A stretch of 64,000 nucleotides of DNA from assembly GCF_016801865.2 (NCBI RefSeq), contig NC_068938.1, forward strand, positions 72,129,021 to 72,193,020, read 5' to 3'. The notes below the pieces were generated by a model. It was not told the origin of the DNA. It saw only the letters and a list, made by a program, of their open reading frames with translations, and searched no databases. A program made the position numbers and the translations under genes. Positions 20,765 to 31,087 of this stretch are shown piece by piece. The DNA is from Culex pipiens pallens (taxonomy: Eukaryota; Arthropoda; Insecta; Diptera; Culicidae). Positions within the stretch are counted from its first letter, which is position 1. Every line of letters begins with the position of its first letter.

Positions 20765-22560
20765 AGTTTAAAAGTCCCCTTCAAGAGTTGTCGACTATTT
20801 ATTCGTTCTAATTGTTAGTGGATATAGCCTGTGATGTTGGAAAAAGCCACACTTTTTTCGATTCTTTGGACATTTTTTGTGCTTTTTTTATCAGTGTATT
20901 TTTTCAGAAAACTCGTAAAATTTCCTACAATTTTGTCTTCAACCACTTTCTGATACAGAGCAATTTGTGTACGTGCGTTAAGATAGCACGACCGCGACGG
21001 GTTGGTTTTTCGTGTTACTGTGCGTAGCTTAGACCAATTACTTTACGCAGAAGTCGTGAATCAATCGCACCAACAGCAAAGATACTTCCGTCTGCGCGAG
21101 ATCAAAAGACACCACAAGTTTTCCTAGTAAAAACGTGTGAGAATGTGAAGAACCTTTGTGAACCAGTTTGAAGGGGATTCATCTGACATGACGAGAAAGT
21201 GCAGCCGGCCATGCTCTGTGAAACAGGACATCCTGTGTCCCGCTCGTCAAAGCGGACGGGTGGCGGCTGTGTGTGACTGTGGAAAGTTTATCAATGAAAG
21301 AAAAGTGGTTGCAATTGCGAAAGCGCACACCCACTCACACGCTTTCAAACACTTTCTAAATAACTAAATTCAATTTAGGAAATGAAGAGAACCCCCTCCC
21401 CTACCCTTGCAACACGGGGGCTTTCAATTCCGGGACCTGACTTTCGGGCGTCTGGTTCCTGGTGTGAGTCCTTGCACCGCATTTCCGAGTCCTGTTTCGT
21501 CGTCGACTTTCACACTCACAAATTCACACACACACAGAAGGTCTAATTCTAATGTCTGTGCTGAATGGAGATTGTTAATGGAGCTTTTCGGTTGGCTGCA
21601 GCACTTGTTCAGGATAAATTGACAAACGTTGCAGTTGACATGAATTAACTTTTCGGTTCGATGAATAAGAGAATAGTACCGAGAGTAGTATGTGTGAGTG
21701 TGTGCAGGAGTCTGCAGCTTGGAAAAGTACTTATCATGCAAAGCACACGACGACGACACGTTGCCAAATTGAATTTAGTTGTGTGGACCAAAAATTAGAC
21801 GGAGAAAGTCATAAAAAGTGAATACGGTACTGTTGTTCTTAATCCTAGCGTTATGAAGTGCCATGATTCAGCGCAGTTGTACAGACTAGAGCTTATTCTA
21901 GACAAGGAGGGCTTCGTTGTAATTGTTGAACTTAGGCCCACCACGCCACACACAAACAGACACACCAAAAACACCCACAACACAGTTATTTAACCATATT
22001 TTCACGCTTGGACGCTTAATTCAGGCTGGCAGCGTATAGTCTGGGCCCTTCGTCTGGTAATGAATCAGCAGGAGAATAAACAAGTGCATGTTTTAAATTA
22101 AACACCAACCACCGAGATAGACCAACCGACCGCCACCGTCGACCGCCGGGATGTTCCCGGAGAGTCCCAGTACAAAAGAAACACCCGAAGAGATTTGCGA
22201 AGATGTGGGATGTTCGAATTGTAACGTAGATTTTACGGAAAATGTTGGAATGCATTTTGCACTTTGCTCAAACACTGCCAACAGGCGTAAATCTCGTTTG
22301 AATCCCATGAATCGGTAATTTAACGGTCAATTTGAATGGTTGAAAACCAGGCCCGTGATACTGACGTAGCTTGCTGAAGCCGCCACCAAATGTTTGGTGG
22401 CGCTGTTTCGGGAATAACATTTCAGAGGGTCACAAATCAAAATATAATAAATCTTATTTTTTTTTTTGGAAAAAATCCTGTAGCTGCTCATAATGATTCT
22501 TTTTATTAAAATAAACCAAAAATGCCGCCAATAACAATATATGTTTAGCATCAGGTCTCA
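20765..22560. other. Unique DNA
   Basis: No repeat termini are visible. The stretch has balanced composition, CA/TG-rich patches near 21510 and 21690, and the short zinc-finger-like frame described separately. It is a candidate for true single-copy genomic or intronic sequence. Confidence 0.45.
22151..22318 (+). CDS. Possible short C2HC zinc-finger ORF or exon
   Basis: A 55-codon frame starts at an ATG with GGG before it and ends TAA at 22316-22318. Residues about 24-42 contain C-x2-C-x10-H-x3-C (CSNCNV...MHFALC). That spacing is compatible with a zinc-binding C2HC finger. The N-terminal part is acidic (KETPEEICEDVG) and the C-terminus basic (NRRKSRLNPMNR). An in-frame stop lies at 22118. 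The last codons read ATCG/GTAATT, which could also be a splice donor, so it may be an exon. I cannot assign a gene. Chance is a real alternative at this length. Confidence 0.3.
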   Translation: MFPESPSTKETPEEICEDVGCSNCNVDFTENVGMHFALCSNTANRRKSRLNPMNR

Positions 22561-23160
22561 GGCAAAGCTTCCCAGCAGGTGTCTTTTTCAAATCCTCTGA
22601 AATGTCTTCTGCAAATTCTTATTTGGCCAATGAACTTACAGATCATCATAATATTAATTTAAATCTACAATTTGAGGCGGTTAAACCAATATGTGAGCTC
22701 AACCATGTTGTTGGGAAACCTTAAGAGCGAGTCCACGAACAGGACATAGCCCATTGTTAGGGACGTTGTGGAGCTCACCAATCTGCCTGATTCAGGGGTT
22801 GTTTGAACTTATACAACTAACATCTGGGCTAAATATGAGCACTCTAGCTCAATGGAAAGTGGAACAAATCTGGACACAACTTTTGAACTTTTAAATACCT
22901 AAAAAAATGAAAATATTTGCAACTGAGGCAAATTTCAATTGAGTCTCAAAATTCTTAAACAAGGCTTAAAAATGCTACAAAATGAAGGGTGAAGCATCCC
23001 AATTGTTCAAATCCAACGAAACTAATTTTGTTGTTTTGTGTCTATTCTAACTGAAACCATTAAAAAATATTGAAATAGTGTGCAAAAAAATTGCTAAAAT
23101 CACTTCCCAATTCCCCCCATGTGTCCCGATTTGCCCGGGATAATGGTACACATTTAATTT
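22561..23160. repeat. Dispersed repeat with TGTCCCGATTTGCCC motif, copy 2
   Basis: TTAAGAGCGAGTCCACGAAC (about 22723), GAGCTCACCAATCTGCCTGA, TGAGCACTCTAG and TGTGTCCCGATTTGCCC (about 23120) correspond to landmarks at 7520-8020. The two copies are strongly diverged. No termini were identified. Confidence 0.5.
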
Positions 23161-23531
23161 CATTTTAACTAACGAAACAAAAATAAAGAAACAAAATATT
23201 TTCGTCCTTTCGATTTTGCGCCCTTTTCGTCATGTTACTCCCCATAATTTTGACACTAGACACCAAAACTTTGGTACTTTTTAGGCTTCAGTGAAATTGT
23301 ATGCAGATGACAGCCGTAGCATCCCCGTGTTGAAAACTCACCACCGCTCATTCACGCCAGTTTGACAGTTACATAAAACAGTTTGCACTCACACTATCAA
23401 ATACTTGAATCGATGCGCACGTTTACAACTAGATGGCTCTTGTGAGAAGTGATCGATAGATATTGGATAAAAATGTGGTTCAATTAAGCTCATTAGAGCT
23501 TAATTTGATCTTTTTCAAAATCCTTGAACAA

Positions 23532-23758
23532 CACAGAAAAAAAAATGATGGTAATATTCATCAGGAAATGGTGACAGATTTTGTGGCAAAAAATATGTGT
23601 AATATTACATCAGGAATTGATGAATTTTCATCAGTTTCTGATGAATATTCATCAGGTTCACATTTTTACACATTTTTTGAGTAATATTACTCAAAAAATT
23701 ATTAATATTCAACCAACCAAATTTTCAACATTCCAAAATTCAACTTTTTTTTGCTGTG
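23532..23758. mobile_element. MITE of the CACAGAAAAAAAA subfamily, copy 2
   Basis: Ends are CACAGAAAAAAAAATG and AACTTTTTTTTGCTGTG. Its body aligns in reverse with 20415-20643, including GGTGACAGATTTTGTGGCAA and GATGAATATTCATCAGGTTC. The two short frames across it are repeat-derived. Confidence 0.8.
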
Positions 23759-25227
23759 AATCCTACCCCCAGACCCTGGGACAAACCGCCCAGACACTTC
23801 TCTGGCAGCTCCGTGACGTGGCCAAGCGAAACCTCATCTTTATGCCGGCCGTGTATGCGGCAAAGATAAACTATACGTGAGCTTAGGAGGGCGAAAAGGC
23901 AAAACACAGGGGCCGGTCCGTGTGGCCAGTTCCAGATCCAGTCTCAGGTCCAGCTCGGCCCCTCTTTTGTACTGGGCACGGTGGTTTGCACGAACCGTAC
24001 GACAACTTACTGGTTCCGGAAGGGAATCATGATGCCGAAACCTTGGGAACCAGGGGCGTTTGAGGGAGTAACTTTAAAAAATCTAGAAAATAATTTATTT
24101 TTTAAGAATTTTTATTCAAATTCGAATAACTTTTACAAAGATAATAATCTTAAAATTCCTAAGTAACTCCTCTGGTCTCCTGCCAGCCCAGCCAGTGCAG
24201 GGTGTCCAGCTTCGTGCGGCACTGAGTGGTCCCCTGAAACACTCCCTTTCAGCCTACCCCCTGCCACCAAGCTGGAAAAATAAAGTGCTCCACGGTGCTG
24301 CCGTCTTCCCTCCGGGCAAAACAATAGAGAGTCCGGGAAAAACACGACTCATCCTGGTAATGCATGTGAAAACCATGATACCAGCAAGAAGTGTATGTGT
24401 CGGTGTACTGAACACGTGTGAAGTGGAAGATTTTACCCTCACAGGACTTGTTTCTGGGGAGTTCTGGGACGAAGTCGTTGGTTTTGAGTCGTTAAAGTTT
24501 ATTTATAGAGGTTATGTGTGTATTTTTTTCTGTTTTATTCCCGTCTTCTCCGAGGTATGATGGATGACAGCTAGGGCCGCACTTTTTTGTAACTCCTGCT
24601 AGAAGAGCATCAGCTAATCCTGAACGCTGCATAAGGATCTTCTGAAGGGGTGACACGATGTGTTATCTACCAGGACTTGGTCAAACAGTCATTTTTACAA
24701 ATACAAGCATTGTCCTGGAAAATACATAGTTTTGAAAAGATTTAAGATTTTCTAATCAAATTTAAGAACCTTCATCCTATCTCTTCACTGTCCCAATTTA
24801 CCAGCAGTCTTCCCATTTCCGTAAAGAACCCAGTTGCCACCATGGCCAGCCGTAGAGAACGGTACAACTGTGGTACAACCCGGAATACAACAATTGCGAA
24901 ACCGCCACGCCAACACGGAATGCAATGCATTCTGCTGCTAATACTGGAAATGACCGTGGTCATGTTCCCGGGTTTGGGCTTCTTTTCAAGTCACAATCTC
25001 TTTCCCAGTGTTTCTCCGGGATTCTTGCCACCACACTGCCTGGCTAGATGGTCAGTAGGCAGTCTCATTTGATGTTGTACTGCACTGACTAGCGGGTTGG
25101 TCGTTGGTGTTGTTGGTTCACGGTTTCTTGGCAAAACAGTGCGCTAGAAGTTCGGATTCGAAGAGGGTGATTCCATGACAAAAATCGAAGAAATGTTCTG
25201 TTCAAAGTGAAAATATCCACATTTCTT
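23759..25227. other. Unique DNA
   Basis: Relatively GC-balanced sequence with no partner elsewhere in the window. A 121-codon plus frame (24195-24560) crosses it without a recognisable domain. It may be host single-copy DNA. Confidence 0.4.
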
Positions 25228-25848
25228 CTGTTGTGTGCTATCTTGTGACATAGACTATTTTGGTCGAAAATGAGTTAATGATAACATTTTACTATACTTA
25301 ACAAACACTACAAGATGCTTTAATCCGATATTGGAAATTCGCTTCCGTTGCCCGGATATCGCAAAACACACTTGTGACTTAGACCATTTTATCATCAAAA
25401 TGATCGTGCACACTTTTGATACATGTTGTTGGAAAATGTGGACATTTTTTAATTTTTTTCAAAAAATTGTGTTGATACTTATTTTTTTAAAGCAATTCTG
25501 TCTTTTGTTTTTGAAAATACACTGATTAAGTCAATTAAACCATTGATTTGAGCTAATTTTAGTTTGTATGGGAATTCTGTGCACACTTGTGACACGTAGT
25601 ACAATTTTACTTTCACTTGTGACACGTGCTTTTCAGATTTTTGTTTACATAATTTACTGTATCTTTTAACTGGTGTGAACAAATTAGTTGAAACTTGGAG
25701 CGTTTGTTTAGCGATAGTATTTGAACCGATTGCTTCAAAAACTTTGACTCCATCTTTCATATTTTTGAAATTATTTACCATCAAACTTTAAAAATCGATT
25801 TTCTCGAAAAGCACTAAATGGTCGTTGTCACAAGATAGCACACAACAG
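25228..25848. mobile_element. MITE with GTGCTATCTTGT core, subfamily A copy 1
   Basis: Termini are CTGTTGTGTGCTATCTTGTG and its complement, about 23 bp. The interior matches 31859-32478 along its length (ACACTACAAGATGCTTTAA, GATCGTGCACACTT, TTTGTTTACATAAT). Several CACTTGTGAC(A) words repeat internally. It has no transposase. Confidence 0.85.
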
Positions 25849-27345
25849 ACGATTTGCTGCTGTAAAAAAATACTAACATTCAGCGCCGTACCTAGGGGTT
25901 GACGCAGATTTACAAAAATTTCATGTCCGTTAAAAAATCCTCATTATTATTCAAACATAAAGGGCGACAAAAGTAAATGTAGAACTACAGAATAACCAGA
26001 ATATTTGAATTAAAATATAAAAATATGTGATTAAGGGGCGCAATGTTTTTGCAAATTTATATTAAATGGTAAATTTTTTTTTTCTTCACAAAATGGGCGC
26101 TCAAGTGGCAAAAACCTTGTAACCTGCCACTCATAACTCAGACAAGCAGATGATTTTATATCCGAGAAAATAAATAGGTGTGTTCCCCTAGACATCCCAA
26201 ATTTAATAAAACATTGAAGTTGTCTTTGTCTTATCATAAATTTATACTCCACTACTCTCGACAACACGCACACAATACACGATCGTCGTCAGATCACCCA
26301 TAGACAAGTGTTGGGTGTTCTTATCCGCGTAATCCCCTTTCGCGCGCCACGACTGAAGCGACTACACTCTCACCTACCGGGTTGAAACAAGTGCACATTA
26401 GACGGGTGTCATGTGCAAATGGACAAAACTCAACAGCAGAAGGCCGATCGAGGTTCTAGCACAACCACACTAGTAGCCAACACTAATACTCGCAGTGCTC
26501 CACCGTGAAACTGTTATCTCTACAATCACGCGACTGTGTAATCCCGCGGGAGAGAGTGAGCTACCGAAGCCGATTGCGAACCGATATAGGCGTGGGGCGC
26601 ACTAACATCGACATCAGTTACCAGTTGAAAGTCAAGCAGACCGGTTCTTCGTTCTGGAGGCCCACGAGACTCGTCCGGAGAAGTGTGCAAATTAGGAGTC
26701 TGACTGGTGTACGTGGTTGACCGCGTGGTCGCTAGTGGATCTTTTGTTATAACTTAATTTTCTATCTTGATAGAGCGTGGCTGGCCTAAGAAGGCCAATA
26801 CTTGATCTGCGGCACTGTGTTTAACAGCCACGAGGCCACAGTGGGCAGGTAATCTTGATCTTGCCCTAGTTAGGTGGAAGTTGACCGATATTTAATTATG
26901 CTTAAACATGTGTAGTGATAGTCGCAACATCGAACGCAGTTTGCACCGCATGTGCAGGGAGAACAACTACTGCCTGTGTGTAACTACAATGGAGCTTGTC
27001 GAGTAGATTGAATCGACACAGGAGATCGGTAAGCAAGCCTGAAATGACCGGAGTGAAGAACTAGCGAAGTAGTGACTGTAACTAACGCCACCCTGTGCCG
27101 GCAGGCCTTCTATTCTATCCATATTCAACTCTAATTTCACCATGTCGGCTGGAGCCGTGATGCTGTGGAACGTGTCGTGGTTGGCGTCCTGCTACGGTAA
27201 TACGGCGTGGAACGCTGGGGATGACCGGTGTTGGGCACTGGTCACCGTCGCGGATTTTGCCCGGGCAGTTCATCGAAGAAGCCGCAGCCGCCGTGGGATA
27301 CACGTCACACACACACACTCCCCACACCTAGATTAGGCCCGCCAA
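25849..27345. other. GC-richer single-copy block
   Basis: Apart from a CAGCGCCGTACCTAGGGG element-like end near 25891, positions 26270-27345 form the longest GC-rich, repeat-free stretch in the window. Short frames of 64-71 codons exist on both strands. It carries a promoter-like pair at 26614 and a strong donor-like GATCG/GTAAGC near 27030, so it could be a 5' non-coding exon. No protein could be recognised. Confidence 0.4.
26614..26648 (+). promoter_or_regulatory. Candidate TATA-less promoter (Inr plus DPE)
   Basis: TCAGTT (26614-26619) is a perfect arthropod initiator. With its A at 26616 as +1, GGTTCT lies exactly at +28 to +33 and fits RGWYVT. The local sequence is GC-rich and single-copy. 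Chance occurrence of such a pair somewhere in 64 kb on two strands is not negligible, so support is moderate. Confidence 0.35.
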
Positions 27346-27939
27346 CCAGGGTCGTGCACAGGATTTTCGAAAGGGGAGGGTTTTCTCGAAAGGGGCGCAT
27401 GGGGTGCTTGTTTAGATTGCAAAAGGGCGCTAACAGTCAATCTTTAAACTCAATAAATAATACTTTGGTATATTTTACATATGTTTTGCTGGTCCGAATT
27501 CTAAGTGTAAATATGGGTATCCGGCGCCGTCGCTCTGTGCCTTACTCAAACACGGAGGCGAAGTCCTTGTAGTTAAAAAGAATACTTGGTCTAGTACCGG
27601 CCGACAGATATAAAGTCAACTTCGTTTTTTTTTATATATTTTACATTGGTGCAACAGGAGACTACACCTTTTGAATTGGCGCTGCAAATCGTGTTGAATA
27701 GCGCCATGAAGGGGGGGCGTCAATTCGGAGTTTGAGCGAATTTGAGATTTTTGCGCAAATGAGAGTTTTGGCGTAAATCGGAAGATTGATGGGCCGGTCA
27801 CTTGTGGAGCGTAAACGGGGTTTTAGTGAAGAAGTGTAGCAGTAATTGCTCAAAACAATTTTTCATAAGTTTTCTTTTTTTTATATTAAGAGTAGTTCTC
27901 TACGATTTCGCAATTTTTTTTTTCACGATTTTTAACTTT

Positions 27940-28140
27940 TCATTTTTTTTTTATTTGGATGAAACTTTGCCATGCACCATGCATTCTCTATGTCAAAAGA
28001 AGCAATTTTGCATCATTCGTTTTTCTATACAAATGTCCATCAATTCTGGGGGCTGATCATATTAAATTTATATGCAAATGAATGAGTTTCTATATCTTCA
28101 CAAGGGATTATCTGATCGATTTGGTGTCTTGGGCAAAGCA
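27940..28140 (-). repeat. Single-arm copy of the GTATGGACAGCTG family
   Basis: GATGAAACTTTGCCATGC, AAGAAGCAATTTTGCATCAT and GATCGATTTGGTGTCTTGGG follow the order of the left arm at 17960-18140 but with many changes. A second similar fragment lies at about 28840-28950. Confidence 0.55.
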
Positions 28141-28220
28141 AAAAATCCGATTTTTTATGTTTTAGGGGACTAAAAAAGACATCTACGGAACTTTAGTGAT
28201 GATGCAAAATCTAAGTGTTT

Positions 28221-28777
28221 ACCCTTTGCTGCCAATTTTTTTCGATTTTTTTTTTATTTTTCCCTTGTCATTTTGAGCAACTTTTGTTCTACGAAAAACT
28301 TTACTTCTCTTGTTTTATGTTGTTTTTGTTTAATTTTTAGTTTTTATATTTGCATTTATCTTGTTTAGTTGATGTTTTTTTTTGGTAGTATTTGGCCTAT
28401 TCTAGCACCGAATTTGTGATGTTTTTTACAGCCAATTTTTCATTATTTTTTTGTATGTTTTTCATTTTTTTAAACTCTAGAACAAACCATTATCATTTAA
28501 ATTGTTAAAAAATGCTTAGAGGTAGTCTGAGACAATAGAAAAAAAGTACAGAAAATATTAGTGGAAAACACAGCCAAGAAAAACAATCATTTTTTTAAAA
28601 CATTGGTAAAGTCACATAAAACAAGTCACACGTTCTACCCTAATTTTTTTCACATTTTAAGAGTTCTTCTTTCCATTGCTTTTTAATGGTCGAAAATTTG
28701 TTAAAATATTGATTTTTGGCGAATTATTAGATCGAACCCCGTCTAGAGGTGGGGTTGGATTGTAGCTGGATAAACTG
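28221..28777. mobile_element. TTAACCC-type TIR element, copy 2
   Basis: It begins GTTTACCCTTTGCTGCCAAT and ends in the complement of a CTACAATCCAACC run, aligned in reverse with 57939-58469 over nearly its full length. Landmarks are TTTGCATTTATCTTGTTTAG and GGTAGTATTTGGCCTATTC. Terminal TTAA is degraded here. Confidence 0.65.
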
Positions 28778-29204
28778 AATGTGTTCAACTGATCATAACT
28801 CGGAAATTACTGGTCCGATTTTCAATCGACTTTTCTTTGCATTCCCTATGTCAAAAGAAGCAATTTTGCATCATTTGTTTTTCCATACAAGTCTCCATAC
28901 AATTTTGAGGGCAGGAATGGGTATGTAAACGTATGAAATTTTGTATCTTTGACTTTTCTGAAAATCTGAAAAATTAGATAAGAAACTTCATTTTTGGGTC
29001 AAACATTTGTAACAGACTTTTTGAGTATAAAAAATGAAAAAAGATAATTTTGAATATATTTCTATCGATTCCTTGACTTTTCTGAAGAAACGTCCTACAA
29101 AATCGATAAAAAGTAACAAAGTTGCTACAGGAAACAAAGATATATTTCGATTTAGCCCAGAAAATGTTCCGAAAAGGTACCTCTCTCATAAACAAAATTT
29201 GATA

Positions 29205-29735
29205 AAATAATTAACATATTAAAAAAATACTATCAACGCCTGAAAAGCACCATAGAAATGATGAAAATATTTTGAAAATAAGATTTCAAAGAAAGTTTCA
29301 CAACACGTAAAAAAAATAATCAAAAAAAGTTAGCTTAAGCAACATAAAAATTATAAAAAGTTGCGCCTTGTGATGAAATAAAAATGTTTAATAAAACAAT
29401 TTGACTACCTTTATGAAAATAAAATTTCACTAGAGGTGCCCTCATGACAAAATAAAAAAAAATGAAAAAGTAGAGCAACATAAAAAAAGATCAAAGATAT
29501 TTTGAAAAAAGGACTTTATCAGCGGCGTTTTGTTAAAATAAAAACAAAATAAAATTATTTGACTATCGATGTTCCTCAAGCTATAAAGACTGTTAAAAAC
29601 TAGTCAAACAAAGTGTGCCAACCGGCGCAAAAAATTGTTGTAGCTAGTTTAACAGAATTTTTATTTTGTTATGTTATCGTACGCCAAACTTTGTTTGGCT
29701 CTTATTAAACAGTCTTTATGTCGCTAGAGGGGCGA
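29205..29735 (-). repeat. Diverged, inverted units of the 57 bp satellite plus a hairpin
   Basis: Words such as TAGAGGTGCCCTCATGAC are complements of the satellite consensus GTCATAAGGGCGCCTCCA. A pair AGACTGTTAAAAACTAGTCA and TTATTAAACAGTCT (29587 and 29700) forms a hairpin. Units are far more worn than those after 33.7 kb, as expected at the edge of an array. Confidence 0.45.
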
Positions 29736-29736
29736 C

Positions 29737-30914
29737 GATAGTCAAACTTTTTTTTTTTTTTTTTTTGGGAGGGTGGTCCAGCCGCACATCGTTGATGTTG
29801 AAACCTCTAAACTGGGCCCTCGTCCTGTCACGTCCGTCAGTAGTCTTGTCGTACATTACAACTAGAATCAGATCTGCCAATGAATTAGTACACTTCGACC
29901 AAATAAACACTGACGCTGTATGGATCTGACTCTAGAACAAATCTCGACTTTTTTTTGAAAAGGTCCTATAAACAAAATTTTCAATTTTTGCTTTTTGGGT
30001 GTTTTTAGAACCGCCTTGAGTCAGGGGTATTCAAAAACACCCAAAAAGCAAAAAGTGAAAATTTTGTTTATAGGACCTTTTCAAAAAAAACTCGAGAAAT
30101 GTACAGTTGTGTGTTATTCATAAGTCCAACTTATTCAATTATTCATTTAAGTCCAAATATTCATTTGCTAACTACTTTGGATTGAAAATATAAATTTTAA
30201 TCTAAAATCCTCTAAACTTAATGTTCAAAACTAAACGTTCCTTTAACTGTTGTAGTACTACTTCTATCAAAAAACAATAAAAATTGTGAACTGATATACA
30301 AATAGGATAGAAATCGCGATTTGAAAAATAAATAACCATTTACGTCAAAAGATCCGTAGTTCCTCGATTCGCAACAATGGTCAATACAACCATAATCCGA
30401 AAACCGTTAGTTCAACAGATCAACGAATTTTGTCCGATATCATTACATTATTGATTGATCGAGACTCTATGAACAATTTGACATAAACGAATGCCTAGTA
30501 TTCTACATCAATCAAAGTTTAATGACAGCATTACTCTAACTTAACAATTGCAACTAAATTTATCATCAAATAGATTTGGAAAGCATACAGATTTATTTTA
30601 AATGCTAATGCTAAGCAACAAATCAATTGTACTATCCTAAAGTCCCACCTAAATCCCACATTGTGATAGTGAAAAAGTCACAGAAGCAGCGGTGTCTTGT
30701 GCAATTGTGATATTTTCACTATCGGAGAACTACCTAGTTCACGAAGACAGCTTATCGGTCAACGCTTAAGCCCTGGGGCTGCGACAAAGCGAGTTCTCGT
30801 AGCATGAAGTGGTGTCCATAGTGCTTATAAAAAAGAATGTATACCCAAATTTTAACTAATGCACTAGGATCAAATCATGCCCCTTGACTTTACAAGGCCC
30901 AGGGATAGTCAAAC
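29737..30914 (-). mobile_element. 1.16 kb poly(A) retroposon, minus strand
   Basis: The 11 bp direct repeat GATAGTCAAAC (29737-29747 and 30904-30914) flanks the unit. A run of 19 T follows the left copy, i.e. a poly(A) tail on a minus-strand element, and the 5' end is at 30903. No AATAAA precedes the tail and no long ORF is present. The minus-strand frame at 29716-29910 simply runs into the A tail. It could be a non-autonomous LINE derivative or a retroposed cellular RNA. Confidence 0.7.
29944..30100. repeat. Near-perfect hairpin (TCCTATAAACAAAATTTT arms)
   Basis: Arms of about 63 bp, each with TTTTGAAAAGGTCCTATAAA or its complement and GCTTTTTGGGTGTTTTT, enclose a loop of about 25 bp. It lies inside the poly(A) retroposon. 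The word AGGACCTTTTTAAAAAA at 13310 suggests the family is dispersed. Confidence 0.8.
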
Positions 30915-31087
30915 TTTTTTTTGTTGAATGTTTTAATTTTGTCATAATAGCGTTTCCAGTAAAATCTTATTTTTAAAATATTTTTATCATTTTTAAGCTG
31001 CTTTGGGCACCGATTAATCAACTTTTTTTTCAATAATTTTACCATTTTTTTCCCTCTTATAAGGGCGCCTCCAGTAAAACTTACATA

